From NCBI GenBank assembly GCA_004293915.1, contig RDZG01000091.1, positions 1-59,963 of the forward strand: a stretch of DNA of 59,963 nt, read 5' to 3'. Shown piece by piece: positions 1 through 8,192 of this stretch. Within the stretch, counting starts at the first letter, position 1; each line of letters begins with the position of its first letter. The notes beneath the pieces are model-generated. The model had not been told where the DNA came from. It searched no databases and saw only the letters and a list, made by a program, of their open reading frames with translations. The stretch comes from Bacteroidota bacterium. GTDB taxonomy: Bacteria; Bacteroidota; Bacteroidia; Cytophagales; UBA9547. Made by a program: the position numbers and the translations under genes.

Positions 1-162
1 GGGGTAGAACTCGACCGTGCCATTACCCTCTATAACAACGAAAAACCGCATAAATCATTAAAATATAAAACACCTTTGGAGGTAGAAAAAATAGCACTAC
101 TTTTGCACAAGCAAACAAAGCGTCTAATGACAGAGTCATTAGACGCAAATTCAACGATATAG
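1..162 (+). CDS. IS3-family transposase (rve integrase core), C-terminal end only
   Basis: The frame is open from the first base of the window and ends at TAG 160-162. The translated tail contains YNNEKPHKSLKYKTPLEVE, the pattern typical of the C-terminus of the rve/DDE integrase domain of IS3 (IS150-like) transposases, shortly after the catalytic glutamate. The DDE triad itself lies outside the window, so activity cannot be judged. Two palindromes sit at its 3' end, one inside the last codons and one across the stop codon. The family call is firm; the subgroup is inferred. Confidence 0.85.
   Translation, partial: GVELDRAITLYNNEKPHKSLKYKTPLEVEKIALLLHKQTKRLMTESLDANSTI
121..145. repeat. Palindrome inside the transposase 3' end
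   Basis: Ten bases (121-130) are exactly reverse-complemented at 136-145, with a 5-base loop. It lies within the last codons of the transposase and 7 bases before a second, longer palindrome. The 11-mer GCAAACAAAGC stands just before it (111-121) and again just after the second palindrome (188-198). Confidence 0.85.
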
Positions 163-185
163 TGGGCTATGCCCACTATATCGTT
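153..185. terminator. 15-bp perfect hairpin across the transposase stop codon
   Basis: Bases 153-167 pair perfectly with 171-185 around a 3-base loop (TAT). The transposase stop TAG lies within the left arm. There is no long U-run, so this may be a terminator, or a structure that blocks transcripts entering or leaving the element, rather than a classical intrinsic terminator. Confidence 0.6.
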
Positions 186-278
186 TAGCAAACAAAGCCT
201 CAATTTCCAGATGTATTATCTGCAAATTTATTGAGAGGTAAAAGATAAATAACGGTCAACGTTATTTAGGCATGGACA

Positions 279-723
279 GTTTTTTACTCCTGAACTTATC
301 CCAGTCAATAATCCTCGTAGACCATGGTTCGATGCTATAGATTTGCCTGGAGCCAATCAAATGAAATATCTTAAAAATTTGATACTCTCTCGACCTTATT
401 TAACTCGCATTCCCGATCAATCCTTAATAGTAGGAGAAAATAAATCTGGACCAGAATATATAGTAGCTACTAGAGACCAATCAGGTAGTTATGCGCTGAT
501 TTATATCCCTGTAGGCAAAACATTTACACTAGATTTATCTAAACTAAGTGGCTCTTCATTAAAAGCTACTTGGTACAATCCTAAAGATGGAAGTAGTGCT
601 ACAATTCCAAGCATCTCTAAAAAATCAAATCAAGAATTTACAACTCCTACTGTAGGAAAAGGAAATGACTGGGTGTTGATTCTAGATGATGCTTCCAAAG
701 GATATAAAACCGTAGGTAAATGA
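279..723 (+). pseudogene. C-terminal fragment of a DUF4038/GH140-type glycoside hydrolase
   Basis: An open frame without a start of its own reads QFFTPELIPVNNPRRPWFDA, continues with LSRPYLTRIPDQSL, YIVATRDQSGSYALIYIPVG and TWYNPKDGS, and ends at TGA 721-723. This is the end of the catalytic barrel plus the C-terminal 'putative collagen-binding' domain found in DUF4038/apiosidase-like hydrolases. The whole N-terminal part is missing and is replaced by the IS end. A TTG at 343 could start a shorter product, but most of the enzyme would still be absent. A broken gene is the most likely reading. Confidence 0.75.
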
Positions 724-777
724 TTCATAATATTTGCTTTTAACCAACAATGAAAGTATTATGAAAATCGAAATTGT

Positions 778-1057
778 TTAGCTGTCTTTTTCCCACATGG
801 TTTTACAGTTTTCTAAAAATTTAAGATGTAACGGATGTGTTTGGTAAACATCGTGTCCTTTTGCATCTGCAAAAACAGTTAATAAGCAATAGCTGTAACT
901 GCGGTCTATCACTGGTCTGTCGGTAGAAGCTGGTTTTCCAACATTAAATTCTGTGATAGTTTCAATCCCCTTAAGAGCTAATAAACCTTGTTCAAAAGTT
1001 TGAATATCTGTATTACTTAACTCTATTGACAACATGCACAAATTTTGTATTCGACAT
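778..1057 (-). pseudogene. Dabb-domain (stress-responsive alpha/beta barrel) gene, frameshifted
   Basis: The C-terminal part reads LSNTDIQTFEQGL, VGKPASTDRPVIDRSYSY, GHDVYQTHPLHLKF, a clear Dabb (PF07876) protein, normally about 100 residues. The expected N-terminus (start, then FVHxV) is present but in another frame: ATG at 1057-1055 gives MSNTKFVHVVN and then stops. Aligning both parts to the family suggests a 2-base loss in the codon after that N. The end is also short (WEKDS, where the family has several more residues before the final DS). A longer continuous frame starting at 1110 exists but has an unrelated N-terminus. Either a decayed gene or a sequencing error. Confidence 0.7.
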
Positions 1058-1137
1058 AATTTTGAAATTTTATTTTGTCCCAAAATTATGTTTTTTAGTT
1101 GTTTAAACATAAAATCTTATAACATTATGAATTATTT

Positions 1138-1168
1138 TTTGGCTAAAGTAAAAAATGATTTAAGTTTG
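1138..1168 (+). promoter_or_regulatory. Bacteroidota-type promoter of atpD
   Basis: TTTG (1138-1141), a 19-base spacer and TAAGTTTG (1161-1168) match the -33/-7 consensus TTTG-N19-TAnnTTTG exactly. Transcription would start a few bases downstream and atpD begins at 1212. Confidence 0.7.
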
Positions 1169-1208
1169 CACCCTGAAAACTAAGTTTCCCAAAAATATAC
1201 CATATTAA

Positions 1209-2714
<1,506 letters not shown>

Positions 2715-2723
2715 AATTAATTA

Positions 2724-2804
2724 AGAATTGAGAATGGAGAGTGGAGAATGGAGATTTATTATCCCAGTTTCATTCTCAATTCTCAATTCTACATTCTCCA
2801 TTAA
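2724..2804. repeat. GAGAATG-type tandem and inverted repeat between atpD and atpC
   Basis: The left part is built of 7-base units (GAGAATG, GAGAGTG, GAGAATG) and the right part carries the reverse complement (CATTCTCAATTCT). Bases 2724-2736 are exactly complementary to 2771-2783, and CATTCTCC at 2793-2800 is complementary to part of the left array. A large hairpin in the atpDC mRNA is possible. The spacer looks like an inserted repeat, not normal leader sequence. Confidence 0.75.
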
Positions 2805-2809
2805 ATAAG

Positions 2810-3055
2810 ATGAAAGTAGAAATAGTTACTCCAGATAAAAAAGTTTACGAAGGCGAAGTTGATGGCGTTCAGTTGCCTGGCGCTGATGGTTCGTTTGAGA
2901 TTTTAAATAACCATGCGCCAATTGTTGCTACTTTAGCAGCTGGAAAACTGAAAGTACGTACAGGAAAAGAATCAGAAGTTTTTACAATTTCTGGCGGATT
3001 AGTCGAAATGCAAAAAAACAAATTGATTGTACTTGCTGAAAGTGTAAGTTTATAA
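2810..3055 (+). CDS. atpC: F-type ATP synthase subunit epsilon (short form)
   Basis: Central-stalk subunit coupling the c-ring to gamma and beta. The start chosen is the ATG at 2810 (MKVEIVTPDKKVYEGEV), because an in-frame start at 2741 would translate the repeat. The 81-residue protein has the N-terminal beta-sandwich (QLPGADGSFEILNNHAPIVATL, SGGLVEM) and stops where the C-terminal helical domain would begin. That helical domain is the inhibitory part of bacterial epsilon, so this form probably lacks that inhibition; short epsilons are common in this phylum. Confidence 0.93.
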   Translation: MKVEIVTPDKKVYEGEVDGVQLPGADGSFEILNNHAPIVATLAAGKLKVRTGKESEVFTISGGLVEMQKNKLIVLAESVSL

Positions 3056-3077
3056 TTGACATTTGCTTCATAAAAAC

Positions 3078-3111
3078 AAAAAAAGTTATCTCATAAAAGA
3101 TAGCTTTTTTT
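3078..3111. terminator. Bidirectional intrinsic terminator between atpC and the helicase gene
   Basis: A 14-base arm (3078-3091) pairs with 3098-3111 around a 6-base loop, with one G-U pair. An A-run precedes it and a T-run follows it, so it can end transcripts of both convergent genes. Confidence 0.85.
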
Positions 3112-3116
3112 GTTTA

Positions 3117-4436
3117 TCAACTTGCCACTTCAATTTTTACTTTTATTTTCTTTATTTTTTCGTTTTTTAAGTTTTCTAGCATTTTATCGACCAAATCGCG
3201 TTCAACTGCAACATACGTACTGTGGTCTAGCGTAGTAATCAAACCAATGTTTTCGCCACTAATTTTGCCTTTTTGGGTCAAAAAACCAACTATATCTCCT
3301 TTATTAATTTTTTCTTTTTTACCAGCACTAATATAAATATTCACAAATTTAGGAGAAAGCAAAGTTTGTTTTTCTTCTGATACATCAAAAGATTTGATGT
3401 CTTTTTTTACATAAACAGGCAATTGCTCATCGTCAGCCAAAATCAAATAAGCCAAACCTTCGGCATGCATTCTGGCGGTTCTGCCATTGCGGTGGATATA
3501 GGCATCTTCTTGTGGTGGCATTTGATAATGCACCACATGTTTTATTTCTGGAATATCCAATCCACGAGCAGCTAAATCGGTGGCAATCATCACATTACAT
3601 GCAGCATTTCTAAATTTAATCAGATTTTTTTCTCTGTCTTTTTGCTCCATTCCACCATGAAAAACACTATGATCAAATTCGTTTGAAAGAAAATGTTCGG
3701 AAATTCGATCTACAGCCTCTCTATGGTTACAAAAAACCAAACTTTGTTCTTTTCCAAAACTCGAAATGAGTTTTAAAAGTATTGCTGTTTTTTCTATGCT
3801 TTTAGTTTTAATCAGCTTTAATTCTAAATTTTTATTTTTTTGTGGCTCACTAAAATCAATGGTATCAACATTTCTAAAAGGCAAAAAACTAGGCAAAATC
3901 TGCAAGTTTGTGGCTGAAGTCAAAAAATGTTTTTTAGTATGATATAATGATTTAAAAATAGTTTCTAATTGGGCATGAAATCCAAACTGAAGCGATTTAT
4001 CAAATTCGTCTAAAACCACATAGCTAATATTTTCGGTAGAGAACGATTTGCGTGTAATATGATCTGCAATTCTGCCTGGAGTGCCAATTATAATAGCAGG
4101 ATTTTGGCTTAAGTTATTGATTTCGGTTTTTGCATCGTGTCCACCATAGCAACAAGTAGCTGATATTGAGGTTTTTAAAGATTTAAAAACGTGTTCGATT
4201 TGCAACGAAAGCTCCCGAGATGGCGTTACAATTAATACTTGAGTAGTTTTACTTTTCTCATCAATATTTGGCAAAATGGATAACAAAAATGCCAGTGTTT
4301 TGCCCGAACCAGTAGGCGAAATCAAAATCACATTTTCTGAAATTGCAAAAGTTTCAATTGCATTTTTTTGCATTTCGTTTAGTTTTTCGATGCCTAAATG
4401 GCTAAGAAAGGTATCAAAACTGGCGTTTTCATTCAT
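3117..4436 (-). CDS. DEAD-box-type ATP-dependent RNA helicase (DbpA-like)
   Basis: RNA helicase probably acting in ribosome assembly or RNA turnover. Two RecA domains are seen: motif I PTGSGKT (41-47), PSRELSLQIE, GTPGRI, motif II as DEFD (143-146) instead of DEAD, motif III as TSAT, then RGLDIPEIKHVVHYQMP and the arginine-finger motif HRNGRTAR. The last 80 or so residues (GKKEKINKGDIVGFLTQ..., IKKIKVKIE) resemble the small RNA-binding domain of DbpA. It ends at the shared terminator with atpC, and murI lies 12 bases upstream in the same direction, so they may be cotranscribed. Confidence 0.9.
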   Translation of the reverse strand: MNENASFDTFLSHLGIEKLNEMQKNAIETFAISENVILISPTGSGKTLAFLLSILPNIDEKSKTTQVLIVTPSRELSLQIEHVFKSLKTSISATCCYGGHDAKTEINNLSQNPAIIIGTPGRIADHITRKSFSTENISYVVLDEFDKSLQFGFHAQLETIFKSLYHTKKHFLTSATNLQILPSFLPFRNVDTIDFSEPQKNKNLELKLIKTKSIEKTAILLKLISSFGKEQSLVFCNHREAVDRISEHFLSNEFDHSVFHGGMEQKDREKNLIKFRNAACNVMIATDLAARGLDIPEIKHVVHYQMPPQEDAYIHRNGRTARMHAEGLAYLILADDEQLPVYVKKDIKSFDVSEEKQTLLSPKFVNIYISAGKKEKINKGDIVGFLTQKGKISGENIGLITTLDHSTYVAVERDLVDKMLENLKNEKIKKIKVKIEVAS

Positions 4437-4448
4437 GGTTTTTAAAAA

Positions 4449-5261
4449 TTAATCCCAAAGCGGGTAATGTGATAAGTTAATTTTTTCATTAAAAAATATT
4501 TTTGTTGATGCTTCAAAGGATTGCGTATAATCTGAAACGAAGAATTTTTTATAAGATTCTGAATTTGAATGATTTAACAAAATATTTTTGGATAAAATAG
4601 CCGCCAAATATTGTGCCACAATTTCTGAACTATCAATAATTTCTATTTTGTTTTCATAAAAATTACTAATCTGTTTTTTTATTAATGGATAATGTGTGCA
4701 GCCAAGAATAAGTGCCTCAATATCAGCCAATTCAGGACTCGAAAGATACGTTTCTATTATGTTTTCAGAAATAGAATTATTAAAAAATCCTTCTTCTATT
4801 ATATGTGCTAAAAGTGGCGTAGCCAAAGATTTTAAATTTATATTTTCGTGGAGTTCTTCAATCTTTATTTTATAAACATTAGAAAAAACAGTTTTCTTTG
4901 TACCAATTAATCCAATCGTTTTTTGTGTATATCTGGCTTTGATATGATCAATTACCGGATCTATAACATTGATTACCAAGGCTTTACTTCCTACATATTC
5001 TTTAACTAATTCATACGATGCAGCTGATGCAGAATTGCAAGCAATTAAAATTGCTTTACAATTTTGTTTTAGCAAAACATCACAAATTTTGATAGAATAT
5101 GACTGAATGGCGGCAGTAGATTTATCGCCATAGGGCAAATGAGCAGTGTCGCCAAAATAGATAATATTTTCGGATGGCAAAAGAGAGGTAATAGCCTGAG
5201 TAACAGTGAGTCCACCAATGCCACTATCGTAAATTCCTATGGGTTGATTTGCCATTTCCAT
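4449..5261 (-). CDS. murI: Glutamate racemase
   Basis: Makes D-glutamate for peptidoglycan in the cytoplasm. Recognised by GIYDSGIGGLTV near the N-terminus, FGDTAHLPYGDKS, the first catalytic cysteine in IACNSASA (near residue 74) and the second in LGCTHYPLI (near residue 187). At 270 residues the length is normal. The start may be ATG 5261 or the ATG two codons later (MANQPIG). The upstream region is the 5' side of the divergent cobalamin operon. Confidence 0.95.
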   Translation of the reverse strand: MEMANQPIGIYDSGIGGLTVTQAITSLLPSENIIYFGDTAHLPYGDKSTAAIQSYSIKICDVLLKQNCKAILIACNSASAASYELVKEYVGSKALVINVIDPVIDHIKARYTQKTIGLIGTKKTVFSNVYKIKIEELHENINLKSLATPLLAHIIEEGFFNNSISENIIETYLSSPELADIEALILGCTHYPLIKKQISNFYENKIEIIDSSEIVAQYLAAILSKNILLNHSNSESYKKFFVSDYTQSFEASTKIFFNEKINLSHYPLWD

Positions 5262-5405
5262 TGTACAAATGTAATGTAAATATTGATTTTATCCATTTTA
5301 ATAACAGCTAAAATCAATGGTTTAAAAATCAATACTGTTTATGATTTTCTTTATTACATTAAACAAGATTTTATTTTTACATAATAGTTTTAAGATATAG
5401 ATTTT

Positions 5406-5436
5406 TTTGTTTAATATTGTATCAGATTTAGGTTTG
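5406..5436 (+). promoter_or_regulatory. Bacteroidota-type promoter of the cobalamin operon
   Basis: TTTG at 5406-5409, 19 bases, then TAGGTTTG at 5429-5436 fit the -33/-7 consensus exactly. It lies immediately upstream of the cobalamin riboswitch, where a promoter is expected. Confidence 0.7.
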
Positions 5437-5442
5437 AATTTG

Positions 5443-5632
5443 ATATTTATCAAAAACAATTAATAGGGAATTCGGTAAAAATCCGAAGCTGTTCCCGCAA
5501 CTGTAATCTTCAAAAAAATATTTTCATCAACTCGCCACTGCGTTTTAAATAATGTGGGAAGGCTTAAGAAAATAGAAGAAAGTCAGGAGACCTGCCTAAG
5601 TCTGATTGAATTTTGCTGAGCTCGGGAAAAAG
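5443..5632 (+). promoter_or_regulatory. Cobalamin riboswitch
   Basis: An RNA leader that binds adenosylcobalamin-type ligands and turns down the genes behind it. Visible elements in order: GGGAATTCGGTAAAAATCCG with GCTGTTCCCGCAACTGTAA (conserved stem and CCCGCAACTGT segment), GCCACTG (5534-5540), GGGAAGGC, and the B12 box AGTCAGGAGACCTGCC (5581-5596). The regulated genes are cobT to the T9SS protein at 11748. Bases 5633-5754 between the aptamer and cobT probably hold the expression platform; no clean terminator was seen there, which may suggest control of translation. Confidence 0.95.
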
Positions 5633-5754
5633 CCATCACTTTCGGACAATTTGTAACATCATTTTGAGTATTTTTTTACCATTTTTAGGTATAAGATGTT
5701 TCATATTTTTCGTTTAAGAAAGCAAAGTTTTTATTTTGAATTATTAAAATAATA

Positions 5755-6804
5755 ATGATGCAAGTATTTGATATTGAGCCTATTGATTTTTCTAAACAAA
5801 AAAGTTATCAGCATAAAATTGATACCAAAACTAAACCACTTGGCTCGCTTGGAATACTCGAAAAATTAGCTTTACAAATTTGTTTGATTCAAAAAACAGA
5901 ATATCCAAAACTTACTAATCCACATATAATTATTTTTGCTGCCGACCATGGTATAGCAAACGAAGGAGTAAGCCCTTTTCCACAAACAGTTACAGGGCAA
6001 ATGGTTCAAAATTTTTGGAATGGTGGAGCCGCAATCAATGTTTTTAGCAAAAATAATAATATAGGATTAACTATTATTGATGCTGGTGTAAATTGGGAAA
6101 ATAACGCAAGTGAATGGGCAATAAATAAAGGTACGAAAAACTTTTTATATGAACCTGCAATGACCGAAATTGAATTGCATCAAGCTATAAAAAATGGTGC
6201 AAAAATAGCTGAAAATCAGATTGTTAAAAACAATTCTAATGTTTTGGGATTTGGCGAAATGGGAATTTCAAACACTTCGTCTGCGGCAATATTGATGCAT
6301 ATTTACACGGGCATCATACTCGAAAAATGTGTAGGAAAAGGCACAGGATTAAACGAAAATGGAGTAAAAAACAAAGTCGAAATTCTTAAAAAATGCATGA
6401 ATACATCACATGGAAATGAAACAAAGCAAAATCAAAATCCATATTTAGCACTTCAATATTTTGGCGGTTTTGAAATTGCAATGATGTGTGGAGCTATGCT
6501 TAAAACGGCAGAAAAAAAAGCCATTATTTTGGTTGATGGATTTATTGCCACAGCGGCTTTTTTAGCAGCATACTTTATAAATCCTTTAGTAAAAGAATAT
6601 GCTATTTTTTGTCATCAATCCGATGAAAATGGACATAAGTTTATGCTAGAATTTTTAGAAGTTGAGCCTGTTTTGAAACTCAATATGCGACTTGGCGAAG
6701 GCTCAGGATGTGCGGTTGCCTACCCTATTATAGCTTCAGCGGTGCATTTTATGAATGATATGGCGAGTTTTGATTCTGCAAAAGTTGATACGATTAACAC
6801 TTAA
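5755..6804 (+). CDS. cobT: Nicotinate-nucleotide--dimethylbenzimidazole phosphoribosyltransferase
   Basis: Transfers the phosphoribosyl group of nicotinate mononucleotide to dimethylbenzimidazole, giving alpha-ribazole phosphate for the lower loop of cobalamin. It shows TKPLGSLGILEKLALQ, AADHGIANEGVSPFPQTVT, GGAAINVF, GFGEMGISNTSSAAI and, near the end, LRLGEGSGCAVAYPI-like residues (MRLGEGSGCA), with a glutamate in the position of the family's catalytic base. At 349 residues the length is normal. It is the first gene after the riboswitch; cobS starts 3 bases after its stop. Start may be ATG 5755 or the next codon. Confidence 0.95.
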   Translation: MMQVFDIEPIDFSKQKSYQHKIDTKTKPLGSLGILEKLALQICLIQKTEYPKLTNPHIIIFAADHGIANEGVSPFPQTVTGQMVQNFWNGGAAINVFSKNNNIGLTIIDAGVNWENNASEWAINKGTKNFLYEPAMTEIELHQAIKNGAKIAENQIVKNNSNVLGFGEMGISNTSSAAILMHIYTGIILEKCVGKGTGLNENGVKNKVEILKKCMNTSHGNETKQNQNPYLALQYFGGFEIAMMCGAMLKTAEKKAIILVDGFIATAAFLAAYFINPLVKEYAIFCHQSDENGHKFMLEFLEVEPVLKLNMRLGEGSGCAVAYPIIASAVHFMNDMASFDSAKVDTINT

Positions 6805-6807
6805 AAA

Positions 6808-7620
6808 ATGAAAGAACAATTAAAGATATTTCTTACTGCTGTAATGTTTTATACCCGAATTCCGTGTCCGAATTGGATTGATCATTCTGCTGATTATATA
6901 AACAAATGTACCCGTTTTTTTCCATTAATTGGCTGGATTGTAGGTGGTTTTTTTGGATTGGTTTTTATAGCTTCAAATTATTTTTTTTCAATAGAAATAT
7001 CTTTGATTCTTACAATGATTGCAAGCATTTTACTCACTGGAGCTTTCCACGAAGATGGTTTTGCAGATGTTTGTGATGGTTTTGGTGGCGGATGGACAAA
7101 AGAAAAAATTCTTACTATAATGAAAGATAGCACCATTGGTGTTTATGGTGCAATTGGATTGATAGCAATTTTGGCATTAAAATTTGCTACAATATTACAA
7201 ATAACACAATTGAATACGAATCTAATTGAACTCATATTGGTTTTCGTATCTGCAAATAGTTTAAGTAGATTTATGTCTGTAATTATCATATATACAGACG
7301 ATTATGTAAGAGAAGATGAGTTAAGCAAAGCCAAACCAATTGCTAAACAAATGGCGAATATTGATTTTGTTATCGCATCTATTTTTGGATTAACTCCATA
7401 TCTGTTTTTAATATTTTTGAACTTAAAATTTAATATTATAAACGTACATTATTACTCTTTAATATTACTTCCTATTGTGTTGATGTTTGCTGTTTGGAAA
7501 TTAAAAAAATATTTTAATAAATGGATTGGTGGCTATACAGGCGATTGCCTAGGAGCTACGCAACAAATTTCCGAAGTGTTATTTTACCTTATTTTGACCT
7601 TAAAATGGAAGTTTATTTAG
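6808..7620 (+). CDS. cobS: Adenosylcobinamide-GDP ribazoletransferase (cobalamin synthase)
   Basis: Integral membrane enzyme joining adenosylcobinamide-GDP and alpha-ribazole (phosphate), the last assembly step of cobalamin. The 270-residue protein has several hydrophobic segments and the family motifs FYTRIP, FFPLIGW, and the acidic motif GAFHEDGFADVCDGFGGG (residues about 78-95), plus GYTGDCLGATQQ near the C-terminus. The alpha-ribazole phosphatase gene overlaps its 3' end by 16 bases. Confidence 0.95.
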   Translation: MKEQLKIFLTAVMFYTRIPCPNWIDHSADYINKCTRFFPLIGWIVGGFFGLVFIASNYFFSIEISLILTMIASILLTGAFHEDGFADVCDGFGGGWTKEKILTIMKDSTIGVYGAIGLIAILALKFATILQITQLNTNLIELILVFVSANSLSRFMSVIIIYTDDYVREDELSKAKPIAKQMANIDFVIASIFGLTPYLFLIFLNLKFNIINVHYYSLILLPIVLMFAVWKLKKYFNKWIGGYTGDCLGATQQISEVLFYLILTLKWKFI

Positions 7621-8192
7621 TAAGACACACACAGCCAAATGTAGACAAAAACATTTGTTACGGGCAACTTGATTTGGCTTTGGCTGAAAGTTTTGAAAAT
7701 GATTTTCATACTATACAGTCTAAATTACCACTCAACGTTGATATTATATACACAAGTCCACTTGAGCGATGTGTAGAATTGTCTAAAAAAATTGCAGATG
7801 CTTACCAATATGATATTAAAAACTATAAAGCTGACACACGTTTGATGGAACTTAATTTTGGCGAATGGGAAGGCAAATCTTGGGATGATATCGACAAAAA
7901 TACATTAGGAGATTGGATGAGCAATTTTGTAAAGTATCGTGTGCCAGGAGGCGAAAACTTTGAAGATTTATATGAAAGAGCAATGGGATTTTGGGAACGA
8001 GAAATAAAACAAAATTCCGAAAATTCTTACCGTATGTTAATTGTTTCTCATGCTGGTTTTATACGTAGTTTACTGTGTTATTTACAAAATATTCCACTTG
8101 ATAAAGCATTTAATATTGCCATTGATTTTGGTTCAATTTCTAAAATTAATATTACAACAGAAGGTATTAAAATAGATTATATAAACCATTGA
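7605..8192 (+). CDS. cobC: Alpha-ribazole phosphatase-like histidine phosphatase
   Basis: Histidine phosphatase family protein, likely removing the phosphate from alpha-ribazole phosphate or cobalamin phosphate. The N-terminus MEVYLVRHTQPN carries the RHT signature with the phosphorylated histidine at residue 8, followed by YTSPLERC, LMELNFGEWEG and the second histidine in VSHAGF. The start at 7605 is chosen because it puts the RHT motif at the usual distance from the N-terminus; an upstream frame from 7521 would overlap cobS further. Its stop overlaps the receptor start. Confidence 0.88.
   Translation: MEVYLVRHTQPNVDKNICYGQLDLALAESFENDFHTIQSKLPLNVDIIYTSPLERCVELSKKIADAYQYDIKNYKADTRLMELNFGEWEGKSWDDIDKNTLGDWMSNFVKYRVPGGENFEDLYERAMGFWEREIKQNSENSYRMLIVSHAGFIRSLLCYLQNIPLDKAFNIAIDFGSISKINITTEGIKIDYINH

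Larger units (their letters stand above)
1..277 (+). mobile_element. Right end of an IS3-type insertion sequence
   Basis: The transposase stops at 162. About 90 bases later the sequence GTCAACGTTATTTAGG is followed by a short run ending in GGACA near 277, which resembles the terminal inverted repeat of IS3/IS150 elements in Bacteroidota. From 279 onward a different reading frame, a glycoside hydrolase fragment, begins directly. The boundary is therefore inferred from two sides, but the left end and the target duplication are outside the window and cannot be checked. Confidence 0.5.

Noticed and set aside
2741-2809. In-frame upstream start for atpC giving a longer N-terminus
   Set aside because: It would translate the GAGAATG-type repeat; the ATG at 2810 fits the family start exactly.
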